Assembly (NCBI GenBank): GCA_004124475.1
Contig: SCKK01000016.1
Span: forward strand, 1-64,000
Origin: Fidelibacterota bacterium
Lineage (GTDB): Bacteria; Fidelibacterota; Marinisomatia; Marinisomatales; SCKK01
Direction: 5' to 3'
Length of the DNA: 64,000 nucleotides
Shown one piece after another: positions 44,081-53,153 of the stretch. The translations under genes and the position numbers were made by a program. The notes below the pieces were generated by a model that did not search any database, was not told the origin of the DNA, and saw only the letters and a program-made list of their open reading frames with translations. Positions within the stretch are counted from its first letter, which is position 1. The number at the start of each line of letters is the position of its first letter.

Positions 44081-45120
44081 GTGAACTGCCTCAGAAAACG
44101 AACATCACCATTAAAAAATAGACGAATATCATCAATTCGGTACTTAAGCATGGCTAACCTTTCAATGCCCATCCCGAAAGCATATCCTTTCCATTTTATC
44201 GGGTCGTATCCCACTTTTTCGAATACTGCTGGATCCACCATACCGCACCCTAATATTTCCAGCCAGCCTGTTTTTTTACAGGTTGAGCACCCCCCGCCCC
44301 TACAGAAAGTACATGAAATATCCATTTCTGCACTGGGTTCTGTAAAAGGGAAAAAGCTTGGTCGAAATCGGGCATTCACATCATCACCAAAAAAATTCCT
44401 TACAAAATATTCCAGTGTGCCTTTGAGTTCGGCAAAGGAGACTTGTTTGTTAACATACAATCCTTCTACTTGATGGAATAAACAGTAACTCCGTACACTG
44501 ATGGCTTCGTTACGGTATACTCTTCCGGGAATAATGAACCTGAGCGGTGGTTCCTGTTCTTCCATCACATGTATCTGTGTGTTTGATGTATGTGTTCTTA
44601 AGACAACATCCTTAGACACATAAAAAGTGTCCTGCATATCTCTTGCCGGGTGATGTTTGGGTAGATTTAGAGCTTCAAAATTGTGATATTCGTCATCGAT
44701 CTCAGGACCGTAAATTACAGAAAATCCAATAGAAGAAAATATCCGTTTAACTTCCTGGATTGTTTTTTCGATTGGATGTAACGACCCTACACGAATGTAA
44801 TCTCCGGGAAGGTGTATATCTTCGGAGATTTGGTGTTGTTGTATATCGGTACGGGAAACTTGTGATAAAAAGGACTGTAATACATCGGTTATTTCTTCTT
44901 TTAGTTTATTGAGCTCTTTGCCGGTAATGGAACGATCCCCAGAAGGTACATCACGCAGTTGGTGAAACAATCCGGAAATTATACCTTTTCTGCCTAAGTA
45001 TTTTGTTTTTAATGAATTGATAGAATCAATCGAAACAAAAACTGATTTTGTCTCAGATTGGAACAGTGTCCTGATTTCAGTAATTTTATTAGTTAAAGTC
45101 ACCACAAGTCTGAAAACCAC
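44077..45120 (-). CDS. pheS: Phenylalanyl-tRNA synthetase alpha subunit
   Basis: 347 aa at most. Class II motifs: GPEIDDEYHNFEALNLPKHHPARDMQDTFYV, RTHTSNTQIHVME, GRVYRNEAISVRSYCLFHQVEGLYV (motif 2) and GFAFGMGIERLAMLKY-like motif 3. The FCRGGGCSTCKKTGWLEILGCGMV loop is typical. The first GTG (45120) is at the foot of a strong hairpin; GTG codons at 45102 or 45099 are also candidates. Confidence 0.95.
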   Translation of the reverse strand: MVFRLVVTLTNKITEIRTLFQSETKSVFVSIDSINSLKTKYLGRKGIISGLFHQLRDVPSGDRSITGKELNKLKEEITDVLQSFLSQVSRTDIQQHQISEDIHLPGDYIRVGSLHPIEKTIQEVKRIFSSIGFSVIYGPEIDDEYHNFEALNLPKHHPARDMQDTFYVSKDVVLRTHTSNTQIHVMEEQEPPLRFIIPGRVYRNEAISVRSYCLFHQVEGLYVNKQVSFAELKGTLEYFVRNFFGDDVNARFRPSFFPFTEPSAEMDISCTFCRGGGCSTCKKTGWLEILGCGMVDPAVFEKVGYDPIKWKGYAFGMGIERLAMLKYRIDDIRLFFNGDVRFLRQFT

Positions 45121-45149
45121 AAAATCCGTCCAATAAATCGACGGATTTT
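45121..45149 (-). promoter_or_regulatory. Hairpin in the rplT-pheS spacer (attenuator or terminator)
   Basis: Perfect 10-bp stem AAAATCCGTC/GACGGATTTT with a 9-nt loop, ending one base before the possible GTG start of pheS. The 3' arm supplies TTTT, and more T follow after GTGG. It may terminate part of the transcripts from the ribosomal genes or act as pheST attenuator. Confidence 0.6.
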
Positions 45150-45224
45150 ATCAGTTACCACACCAATTTTTAATGGCAAGTTTTTACAAACTGGAATCAA
45201 TAATTTTGATGTATAAATTAAGTA

Positions 45225-45575
45225 TCATTTGTTGGTTGCTGTTTTTACAACTTCAGTAAAAGCAACAGGGTAGTTGACTGCAAGGTCTGCTAAAATTTTT
45301 CGATTTAACAGGATGTTCTTACTTTTCATATTGGCAATAAACTCTCGATACGTCGAACCATTTAGCCTTGCAGCAGCATTAATTCTCGCAATCCAAAGTC
45401 TTCTGAAATTCCGTTTTTTCTGGCGTCTGTCTCGATAACTGTAGAGCCACCCTCTTTCCACAGCATTCTTAGCTGTACGATAAAGTCGGCTTCTGGCACC
45501 ATAATATCCCTTTGCCAGTTTTAACATTTTCTTATGTCGTTTTTTCCTCGGAACGGCATTACTTACACGTGGCAT
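45225..45575 (-). CDS. rplT: Ribosomal protein bL20
   Basis: 116 aa. [42 protein letters not shown] and [16 protein letters not shown] are standard for bL20. It binds 23S rRNA early in 50S assembly and often represses this operon. It follows rpmI by 9 bp. Confidence 0.98.
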   Translation of the reverse strand: MPRVSNAVPRKKRHKKMLKLAKGYYGARSRLYRTAKNAVERGWLYSYRDRRQKKRNFRRLWIARINAAARLNGSTYREFIANMKSKNILLNRKILADLAVNYPVAFTEVVKTATNK

Positions 45576-45584
45576 TTCTTCCTC

Positions 45585-45779
45585 CTACGAACTTAACATT
45601 TTTTTTACGCGCTTCTTATCATTCTTACTTACCAGATTTCCCTGCCGAAGCTCTCTTTTTTTATTAGATGTTTTTTTCGTTAACATATGTCCTTTAGTGG
45701 CTTTGTTCTTTTTCACTTTTCCACTCTTTGTTAAAGAAAACCTTTTTGCAGCTCCTCTTCTTGTCTTCATTTTTGGCAT
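45585..45779 (-). CDS. rpmI: Ribosomal protein bL35
   Basis: 64 aa. [33 protein letters not shown] is bL35. Lies between infC (15 bp) and rplT (9 bp). Confidence 0.98.
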   Translation of the reverse strand: MPKMKTRRGAAKRFSLTKSGKVKKNKATKGHMLTKKTSNKKRELRQGNLVSKNDKKRVKKMLSS

Positions 45780-45794
45780 ATTAGTTATTCCTTT

Positions 45795-46307
45795 TTATTT
45801 CGGATTCATAATAATTGCAAATCTGTTTCCTTCTAATTTGGATCTTTTTTCCATTTCTGCATCGGCTGATAATGCTTCTAAAATCCTCTCTAACAATGTT
45901 TCTCCCAAATCTTGTCTGGTCATTTCTCGACCACGAAACATAATAGTTATTTTCAGTTTAAACCCCATACTAAGAAATTTCTTTGCTCTTTTTATCTTTG
46001 TATCGAAATCATTGTAGCTAATACGGGGTCGAAATCTAACCTCTTTTATTTTAATTACATGCTGTTTTTTCTTACTCTCCTGGTCTTTCTTTTTTTTATC
46101 ATATTTAAGTTTTCCAAAATCCATCAATTTACAGACAGGCGGATTTTCCTTTGGTGCGACTTCTACCAAATCCAGGTTTACATTCTGTGCTTTTTCCAAC
46201 GCTTTTTCGATAGATAAAATACCGAATTTTTCTCCATCCTCTCCGATTAATAATACTTCCTTTGCTTTAATATTTCCGTTAATTCTAATATCTTTTATTT
46301 TTGTGAT
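45795..46307 (-). CDS. infC: Translation initiation factor IF-3, probable AUC start
   Basis: About 170 aa with the start at ATC (46307-46305). The first ATG in frame (46199) would lose the conserved IKDIRINGNIKAKEVLLIGEDGEKFGILSIEKALE. AGGAG inside the end of thrS precedes the ATC by nine nt. infC uses AUU, AUA or AUC in many bacteria as the basis of its autoregulation by start-codon discrimination, so this is expected biology. C-terminal domain: VRFRPRISYNDFDTKIKRAKKFL, then FRGREMTRQDLGE. Overlaps thrS by 13 nt. Confidence 0.9.
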   Translation of the reverse strand: MTKIKDIRINGNIKAKEVLLIGEDGEKFGILSIEKALEKAQNVNLDLVEVAPKENPPVCKLMDFGKLKYDKKKKDQESKKKQHVIKIKEVRFRPRISYNDFDTKIKRAKKFLSMGFKLKITIMFRGREMTRQDLGETLLERILEALSADAEMEKRSKLEGNRFAIIMNPK

Positions 46308-48229
46308 TTTTTTGTTCTCCTTCGCTCTTTTATTTCCTGTAATAATGAGGGAATTAAATTGTCAATATTCTGTTGTCCAAGATCTCCCTCAAATCGTCTG
46401 CGAACTGATACTGTACCATTATCCTTCTCTTTTTCGCCAATAATGAGCATGATATTGATTTTTTTCAATTCCGCTTGTTTGATTTTAGCCCCGATTTTTT
46501 CCTGTCGGCTGTCCAATTTTACCCTTAATCCTGTTGTTTTTAGTTTTTGGAATATTTCTTCGCAATAGGTTGTAGATTTCTCTGAAACTGGCAAAACAAT
46601 GATCTGAATCGGTGCAAGCCAGAGCGGAAAATCTCCTCCACAATGTTCCAAATAAACACCGAAGAATCGTTCTAGTGACCCAAGAATTGCTCGATGAATC
46701 ATTACGGGTCTTTTTTCTGATCCGTCACTCGCAACATAGAGCAGATTAAACCGTTCAGGTAGGGTAAAATCCAGTTGAATGGTACCTAATTGGTGACTTC
46801 GTTTGAGGGCATCCTTGACGAAAAAATCGATTTTAGGACCATAAAATGCTCCCTCCCCCTGATCAACACTATAGTCGATTTCAAAGCGTTTTAAAGTATT
46901 ATGTAAAATAGTTTCCGCTTTTTCCCAAATTGTTTTATCACCAAGCGCTTTATCCGGTCTTGTACTTAAACCTACCTTAAAGTCAAAAAAGTCAAAAACA
47001 TCATAAATTCTTTTTATCATTTTCAGGAGCGATTCAATCTCAGACTCAATCTGGTCTAAAGTACAAAAAATGTGAGCATCATCCACGATAAAACTTCTGA
47101 CTCGTGTTAATCCGGAAAGAACCCCAGCTCGTTCAAATCTATGTAATCTCCCAAAATCCGCAATCCGAAAAGGCAAATCACGATAGGATCTGAGCGAAGA
47201 GGAATAAATAATTGTGTGACCTGGACAATTCATCGGCTTCATCCCCATCACTTTATCATTCATCTCAATTTTGTACATATATTCCTGGAATAACTCCCAG
47301 TGGCCGGACCTCTTCCAAAGTTCTATATCATACATCTGCGGAGAAATTACCTCCTGATATCCATATTCTTGATATAGTTCTCTAAGGAATTTCAACAATT
47401 CATTATATACAATCGTACCATTGGGTAGGAAGAATGGATTACCAGGTGAGAGCGGACTAAAAAGGAATAAGTCAAGCGCCTTGCCTAACTTACGGTGGTC
47501 ATTCTTTTTTGCCTGTTCCAACAACGTTAAATAAGATTTAAGACCATCTTTCGTATAAAATGCGGTGCCATAGATTCTTTGTAGCATTTTATTATTTTCA
47601 TCTCCCCTCCAGTAGGCTCCGGCTGTATTTAATAGCCGGAAGTGCTTGATTGCACCAGTGGATGGGAGATGAGGACCCCGGCATAAATCGATAAAATCAC
47701 CTTGAGAATAAGTTGTGATTGGTATGCCATCCTCTATATCATCAATAATTTCAAGTTTATAATCTTCGTCGAGCTCATTAAAAATTTTATGGGCTTCTTC
47801 TTTTGTAAGAACTTGCCTTTCAACTTGGAGATTCATTTTGGCTAATTCACGCATCCGACCTTGTATATTTTTTATATCCTTATCGGTGAAAGGTGTATCC
47901 ACATCGAAATCATAATAAAACCTGTTTTCTATTGTAGGTCCAATCGTGATTTTAGTGGCTGGCATAAGTTCTTTTACAGCTTGAGCCATTAAATGAGCCG
48001 TACTGTGTAGAAGAATATCGTGCCCTTCTTCCGAGTCTGTAGTAATAACTTCCAGTTCCGCATCTTCTTCCACCGATCGATTCCAATCCCTCACCTCACC
48101 ATTTACCTTAACGGCAACGGCATGTTTTGCGAGAGATGGATCTATATCAGAGAAGATTTCAGAAGCTGGAGTACCTAAAGGATAGACTCGTGGATCGTGT
48201 CCGGATACTTTTATAGTGATTTGTTTCAT
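46295..48229 (-). CDS. thrS: Threonyl-tRNA synthetase
   Basis: 644 aa. TGS domain (1-62), editing domain with LLHSTAHLMAQAVKEL and HxxxC-type ligand region (YSQGDFIDLCRGPHLPSTG), catalytic core MKPMNCPGHTIIY (zinc Cys), FRIADFGRLHRFERAGVLSGLTRVRSF (motif 2), then anticodon domain. It ends with a Lys-rich tail whose coding region carries the infC ribosome-binding site. First gene of the ribosomal operon. Confidence 0.97.
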   Translation of the reverse strand: MKQITIKVSGHDPRVYPLGTPASEIFSDIDPSLAKHAVAVKVNGEVRDWNRSVEEDAELEVITTDSEEGHDILLHSTAHLMAQAVKELMPATKITIGPTIENRFYYDFDVDTPFTDKDIKNIQGRMRELAKMNLQVERQVLTKEEAHKIFNELDEDYKLEIIDDIEDGIPITTYSQGDFIDLCRGPHLPSTGAIKHFRLLNTAGAYWRGDENNKMLQRIYGTAFYTKDGLKSYLTLLEQAKKNDHRKLGKALDLFLFSPLSPGNPFFLPNGTIVYNELLKFLRELYQEYGYQEVISPQMYDIELWKRSGHWELFQEYMYKIEMNDKVMGMKPMNCPGHTIIYSSSLRSYRDLPFRIADFGRLHRFERAGVLSGLTRVRSFIVDDAHIFCTLDQIESEIESLLKMIKRIYDVFDFFDFKVGLSTRPDKALGDKTIWEKAETILHNTLKRFEIDYSVDQGEGAFYGPKIDFFVKDALKRSHQLGTIQLDFTLPERFNLLYVASDGSEKRPVMIHRAILGSLERFFGVYLEHCGGDFPLWLAPIQIIVLPVSEKSTTYCEEIFQKLKTTGLRVKLDSRQEKIGAKIKQAELKKINIMLIIGEKEKDNGTVSVRRRFEGDLGQQNIDNLIPSLLQEIKERRRTKKSQK

Positions 48230-48318
48230 ATAATATTATCATAGATAGTGTATCATGTTATATAGTGGTTGACTAGTAGAGTCTCCAAAAGATCCTTTAG
48301 AGAATCTTTGACCATTCT

Positions 48319-48358
48319 CCCGATATCCCCCCGACCCCGACTTGTCGGGGGGATCGGG
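48319..48358. repeat. G+C-rich hairpin
   Basis: CCCGAT...CCCCCCGAC pairs with GTCGGGGGG...ATCGGG, forming a strong stem in an A+T-rich spacer upstream of thrS. It could be a terminator of tRNA-Val (read on the minus strand it lies 119 bp downstream of it) or a REP-type element. Confidence 0.5.
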
Positions 48359-48477
48359 ACGCTCTAACCAGCATCTTATACCGTGTATACGGAAAACCTT
48401 TTGAACAAAATTTGTCATATTATTATTCTTATATTTACCAATCTCATGCTTACTTTCTTAAGTAATACATGAATATG

Positions 48478-48551
48478 TGAGCGATAGAGGAGTCGAACCT
48501 CTGACCTCATGCACGTCAAGCATGCGCTCTAACCAGCTGAGCTAATCGCCC
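48478..48551 (-). tRNA. tRNA-Val (GAC)
   Basis: 74 nt: acceptor GGGCGAT/ATCGCTC, D arm GCTC-AGCTGGTTA-GAGC, anticodon loop TTGACGT (anticodon GAC), T arm AGAGG-TTCGACT-CCTCT, discriminator A. Confidence 0.97.
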
Positions 48552-48682
48552 AAATAGTGCTTTTGATGCGAAGAAAATTTAGAACTAACTCTTTGGAAAA
48601 ACAATATTATGATAAGATTGAATTATTTCAGGAACAATCCGTGGATAAAGGGAATCTTTAGTTCAAATAAATATCTGTTTCC

Positions 48683-50341
48683 CTACAAATCCGAGAGATT
48701 TAAAGTATTCAGATATGTGACTTGATCACTTAGTATTTCGATCGCTTTTAAAATAAATTTATCATCATCAAATGAAGATTCGATCCGTGCGCTTATCCCA
48801 CCCAGCATACTCGAAATTTCTCTCTCAAGTCCAATAGTTAACCATTCTTGTTCAATATCAAATTGATTTGTTTTATTTTCCTCAAAATAGGATTCTAATT
48901 GATCAAGAGAATGTCGCACAAGAAGATTTTCTACTGAAACGCTATCGAGACTCTCAGCAAGCAGAGAAAATTGTTTTTCACCGGGTAAATTTAGGGAGAT
49001 GTCCTTATTCAAAAGAAATTCACGAAAATCAGAAAGGACTGTAGAGTCAATTTTAATAGGAAGACTTACATCGTTATTCTGAATGTGAATCGATGCGAAT
49101 TTGAAAAACAATCCCCTTCTCCAGCATTCCCTGGTGAGGGGAGGTATCTTTTCCAGTGTCAATTCGATATCAGGAGAGATTCCCCCATTAGCCATAACTT
49201 TTCTTCCACTGTGTGTGGAAAACAGGGAATCCTCATCCATTTCGTTTAATATTATATGTTCTTTAATATATCCTGGTCTCTGGATCAATCGCCCAGAGGG
49301 AATATAATACTTTGCAGTTGTCATTTTCAGTGACCGATCCCGGTCCAAAGGATATACGGTTTGAACAAGTCCCTTTCCAAAAGATTTTGTTCCTATCACC
49401 ACACCTCTGTCCAAGTCTTGAATTGCGCCTGCAACAATTTCACTGGCAGAAGCACTTCCACCGTCAATGAGTATCGCAAGAGAAATGGAAGAATCAACAA
49501 TTGGATCCGACTGTGATAAAAATTCACGGTTAGATTCAGAAACTCTTCCTTTTGTAGAGAGTAGAACTTCTCCCTTTTCGATTACCATGTCAAGGATACG
49601 AATAGAAGCATCCAGAAGACCTCCAGGATTCCCCCTCAAATCAATGATAATTTCGTTTGCTTCTTGTTCCATTAAACTGGTAAATGCTTTTCTTATTTCG
49701 GTGTATGAATTCCGGGAAAACCGAGTTAATCGAATATATCCTATATTTTCAGTTACCATCCCAAAGTAAGGTACATCTTGAATTTTTATGATAGCACGGG
49801 TTAACTCAAAATCATGGGGATATTTTTCACCATAACGAACAATACTCAATATTACAGTTGTACCCTGCTTTCCCCTTATTTTTTTTGCTGCCATTTCTAG
49901 ATTAATGTCTTTTGTTGATTCTCCGTCTATTCCAACGATTCTATCACCCGGTAATATGCCGCTTCTTTGTGCAGGAGTATCATCCATAGGAGCAATTACA
50001 GTCAGCGAATCATCCCGCATGCCAAGCTGAATACCAACTCCTCCATACTGACCTTTGGTTAACATATCCAGGTTTTGTCGTTCATCGCGTTCTAAGTAGA
50101 CAGTATACGGGTCGAGCTCTTCTAACATTCCTTCTATGCCGGCAACTGCCAACTTTTGGGGGTCTATCTGATCAGAATAATTCGTCATAATTTTCTTGTA
50201 AACATCGTACATCAATTTCCAGTTATCAGAGATATTTCTATAAAGATCTACACGAGCAATAAGAAAAGAAAAACTTATTAGAGTTGAAATTATGATAAGG
50301 ATAGATATTCTATTCCTTTTCCAATTATATCTTTTACTCAT
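48683..50341 (-). CDS. S41 family C-terminal processing peptidase (CtpA/Prc-like)
   Basis: 552 aa. Signal anchor (ISILIIISTLISFSFLIARV), N-terminal helix bundle, PDZ domain with GGVGIQLGMRDDSLTVIAPMDDTPAQRSGILPGD (about 95-130), and the catalytic site LIDGGSASASEIVAGAIQDLDRGVVIGTKSFGKGLVQT, with Ser about 300 and Lys about 325. It cuts C-termini of envelope proteins in the periplasm. The C-terminal 150 residues are an extension not needed for the core. Confidence 0.95.
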   Translation of the reverse strand: MSKRYNWKRNRISILIIISTLISFSFLIARVDLYRNISDNWKLMYDVYKKIMTNYSDQIDPQKLAVAGIEGMLEELDPYTVYLERDERQNLDMLTKGQYGGVGIQLGMRDDSLTVIAPMDDTPAQRSGILPGDRIVGIDGESTKDINLEMAAKKIRGKQGTTVILSIVRYGEKYPHDFELTRAIIKIQDVPYFGMVTENIGYIRLTRFSRNSYTEIRKAFTSLMEQEANEIIIDLRGNPGGLLDASIRILDMVIEKGEVLLSTKGRVSESNREFLSQSDPIVDSSISLAILIDGGSASASEIVAGAIQDLDRGVVIGTKSFGKGLVQTVYPLDRDRSLKMTTAKYYIPSGRLIQRPGYIKEHIILNEMDEDSLFSTHSGRKVMANGGISPDIELTLEKIPPLTRECWRRGLFFKFASIHIQNNDVSLPIKIDSTVLSDFREFLLNKDISLNLPGEKQFSLLAESLDSVSVENLLVRHSLDQLESYFEENKTNQFDIEQEWLTIGLEREISSMLGGISARIESSFDDDKFILKAIEILSDQVTYLNTLNLSDL

Positions 50342-50424
50342 ATTATATTCCTCTTAATATCCATTTGAAATTCAATATAAGAAATTACTTAAAAAAGTAC
50401 AAGGTGTTGCCATAAATATTCTCA

Positions 50425-51060
50425 TTAATTTATTATCCAATTACTCGTGAATACTCTAGAAATTGATTTCCAGATTTGTGTCTGGATTTCATGGATTGAT
50501 TTCATGCCGTCTACAACTATAAACCTATCAGAATAATCTTGAGCAAGGTGAAGATATCCTTTTCTAACCCGCCTTAAAAATTTGTTTCCCTCAATTTCCA
50601 TGCGGTCAAAAGATTTCCCTTTCATACGACTAATGGCTACTTCTACTGGAATATCTACCAATATAGTTATATCAGGATCAGTATCCTTTGTTGCGAATTT
50701 GTTAATATTTTTTAACCACGTGAGATCAAGTCCCCTTCCAAAACCCTGGTAAGCGAGCGTGGAATCCGTATATCGATCGGAGATGACAATATTTCCCGAT
50801 TCCACATTGGGGATGATGATTTCTTCTGTAAGTTGAGCACGACTGGCAGCAAGGAGGATTGTTTCTGTAATAGGGTCCATCTCATTATGGTTCTTATCCA
50901 ATATAATTGATCGAATCTGCTCTGAGATTACGGTTCCTCCGGGTTCACGGACTAAAACAATATTTCTTCTCTCTTGCTTCAGTCGGGATTCAAGTAATTC
51001 AGCTTGGGTTGTTTTCCCACAGCCGTCAATCCCCTCAAATGTGATGAAAATACCCTTCAT
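50425..51060 (-). CDS. tmk: Thymidylate kinase
   Basis: 211 aa. P-loop FEGIDGCGKTTQ at about 7-18, VLVREPGGT, DRYTDSTLAYQGFGRG and a LID region. It phosphorylates dTMP to dTDP. It is 45 bp upstream of rsmI's end on the same strand. Confidence 0.96.
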   Translation of the reverse strand: MKGIFITFEGIDGCGKTTQAELLESRLKQERRNIVLVREPGGTVISEQIRSIILDKNHNEMDPITETILLAASRAQLTEEIIIPNVESGNIVISDRYTDSTLAYQGFGRGLDLTWLKNINKFATKDTDPDITILVDIPVEVAISRMKGKSFDRMEIEGNKFLRRVRKGYLHLAQDYSDRFIVVDGMKSIHEIQTQIWKSISRVFTSNWIIN

Positions 51061-51104
51061 CTTAATTTTTCAGGCAATAAACTCTTCTATCAAGTTTTGC
51101 AACA

Positions 51105-51791
51105 TTAATTGAAATATACATTTGGATTATCCTTTCCAATGATGATAACAAATTCTCCCCGAGGCTTCTTTGTTGTAAAATAATTCAGTGCTTCTTTCAA
51201 AGTTCCCCGAAAAATTTCTTCATGGAGCTTTGTCATTTCACGACATACAGCTACAGGTCGATTTCCCAGGGAATTTATACAATCAGTAATTGTTTTGATC
51301 AACCTTTCCGGTGATTCAAATAATACAATACTTCTTTCCTCAGATGCAAGTATGGATAGCCGTGTTTTCCTCCCCTTCTTCTTTGGTAAAAACCCTTCAA
51401 ATACAAACTTATCTGTGGGGAGCCCCGATTGAACTACTGCTGCGATAACTGCCGAAGGACCCGGAATTGAGGTAACATTAATGTCTTCTTTCAGACACTC
51501 ACGGATAAGTCGGTATGCAGGGTCACTAATTCCTGGAGTCCCGGCATCCGACACCAATGCAACATCTTTTCCATTTTTCAGCATGTTAATGATTGAGGGT
51601 ATTCTTTTGTATCTGTTATGTTCGTAGTAACTCATCATGGGTCTTTTTATGTTATAACGGTTCAGAAGTATTTTAGTCCTGCGAGTATCCTCTGCAACGA
51701 TTAGATCAACTTCTTTTAGAATTTCTAGTGCCCTAATTGTAATATCCCCTAAGTTTCCAATGGGTGTTGCGACTATATATAGAGAAAAAAT
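51105..51791 (-). CDS. rsmI: 16S rRNA (cytidine-1402-2'-O)-methyltransferase; start uncertain
   Basis: About 228 aa if read from an ATT at 51791. The first ATG (51638) would drop the SAM-binding start LYIVATPIGNLGDITIRALEILKEVDLIVAEDTRRT, which is clearly coded upstream in the same frame. No ATG, GTG or TTG exists between this motif and the previous gene in that frame. A GTG just upstream (VYTDF) would be in frame if the run of six T (51785-51790) had five. So either the start is a non-standard codon or one base is miscounted. Core motifs: LVSDAGTPGISDPAYRLI, SIPGPSAVIAAVVQSGLPTDKFVFEGFLPKK. Confidence 0.85.
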   Translation of the reverse strand: MFSLYIVATPIGNLGDITIRALEILKEVDLIVAEDTRRTKILLNRYNIKRPMMSYYEHNRYKRIPSIINMLKNGKDVALVSDAGTPGISDPAYRLIRECLKEDINVTSIPGPSAVIAAVVQSGLPTDKFVFEGFLPKKKGRKTRLSILASEERSIVLFESPERLIKTITDCINSLGNRPVAVCREMTKLHEEIFRGTLKEALNYFTTKKPRGEFVIIIGKDNPNVYFN

Positions 51792-51807
51792 CCGTATACA
51801 CCTAACG

Positions 51808-53124
51808 TTAGATAGTATCGAGTGACTTCCGAATAGCAGTTATTCCGTAGTCAATTTCATCCTTACTAACATTTAAATGTGGACGGAAGCGGATTCCGTG
51901 TGTTCCGGTTCCCATTACAATGACGCCATTCTCGAGTGTCTTGGATACTGTTTGATCTCTGAGTTCTTCACTGGGTAAATCAAACGCACACATGAGACCC
52001 AATCCCCTTGGATTCTTTACCAAAGTTGGATAATCATTTTGAAGGGAGACAAGTTTATTTAACAGATATTCACCTGTGTATTTTGTGTTTTCTATAAGAC
52101 TTTCATTCCTTATTATCTCAAGATAAATAGTTAGTCTCACCATATCTGTAAGATTTCCACCCCAAGTAGAATTAATTCGATTTGACTCAGTGAAAACATT
52201 ATTGGTGACTTCATCAATTCGGTCACTGGATACGAAACCACAAACTTGACTTTTCTTACCAAAACACATGAGGTCTGGCTTCACCTGATGATTTTCCCAC
52301 GCCCACATTTTCCCTGTTAGACCCATGCCTGACTGAATTTCATCAAAAATCAATAGTATGTCATTGTTGTCACATAAGTCACGTAATTCCTGTAAAAATT
52401 CTTTCCGGAAGTGGTTATCTCCTCCTTCACCTTGAATCGGTTCAATAATCAATGCTGCAATATCATCTCCATAGTTATCGATAGCATTATTTATCTGGGA
52501 TAGTGCTTTTTCTTCATCTGTGATAACATTTTTCAAATTTTCTTCATTTAACGGAAAAGTCAACTTGGGATTGACAATTCTGGGCCAATCAAATTTGGGA
52601 AAATAATCCGTTTTGCGAGAATCGGCAGTATTGGTAAGAGACAAAGTATAACCTGTCCGACCATGGAAACATTGCTGAAAATGAATGATTTTAGATCCCA
52701 CTTCCCCTGCGGATCCATTTTTTACAAAGTTTTTTCTTACTTTCCAATCAAATGCAGCCTTGAGAGCATTCTCTACCGCCAAGCCTCCACCTTCAATGAA
52801 AAAGGCATATCTAAAATGATCTGGGATAGCAATCTCAAAAAATGTGTCAACAAACTCAGCCATTTGTGTACTGTAAAAATCCGAGTTTGTGGGCTTATTT
52901 AGAGCGGCAGTGGCAAGTTGGTCTTTTGCTTCCAGTATGGTAGGATGATTATACCCAACAGGCATGGAGGCAAACATGGCGAATAAATCCAAATATTCAT
53001 TTCCATCTCTGGCGTCCACAAACCATGAGCCGTGACTTTGTTCAAGGTCAACAATCTGTTTGAAACCATCTGCAAGCATGAATCTCGATAATACTTCAGT
53101 TACATTTTGCGCTTTAACTATCAT
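51808..53124 (-). CDS. lat: L-lysine 6-transaminase
   Basis: 438 aa, class III PLP aminotransferase. NYLDLFAMFASMPVGYNHP, FIEGGGLAVENALKAAFDWKVRKN, HFQQCFHGRTGYTLSLTNT, IIEPIQGEGGDNHFRKEF, LLIFDEIQSGMGLTGK and MCFGKKSQVCGF (PLP Lys) follow the Lat pattern closely. The enzyme converts lysine plus 2-oxoglutarate to aminoadipate semialdehyde (as piperideine-6-carboxylate) and glutamate. Its neighbour 30 bp upstream makes the next step. Confidence 0.9.
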   Translation of the reverse strand: MIVKAQNVTEVLSRFMLADGFKQIVDLEQSHGSWFVDARDGNEYLDLFAMFASMPVGYNHPTILEAKDQLATAALNKPTNSDFYSTQMAEFVDTFFEIAIPDHFRYAFFIEGGGLAVENALKAAFDWKVRKNFVKNGSAGEVGSKIIHFQQCFHGRTGYTLSLTNTADSRKTDYFPKFDWPRIVNPKLTFPLNEENLKNVITDEEKALSQINNAIDNYGDDIAALIIEPIQGEGGDNHFRKEFLQELRDLCDNNDILLIFDEIQSGMGLTGKMWAWENHQVKPDLMCFGKKSQVCGFVSSDRIDEVTNNVFTESNRINSTWGGNLTDMVRLTIYLEIIRNESLIENTKYTGEYLLNKLVSLQNDYPTLVKNPRGLGLMCAFDLPSEELRDQTVSKTLENGVIVMGTGTHGIRFRPHLNVSKDEIDYGITAIRKSLDTI

Positions 53125-53153
53125 TTTCTGATGCCTACTTAAAATTATTTCAA

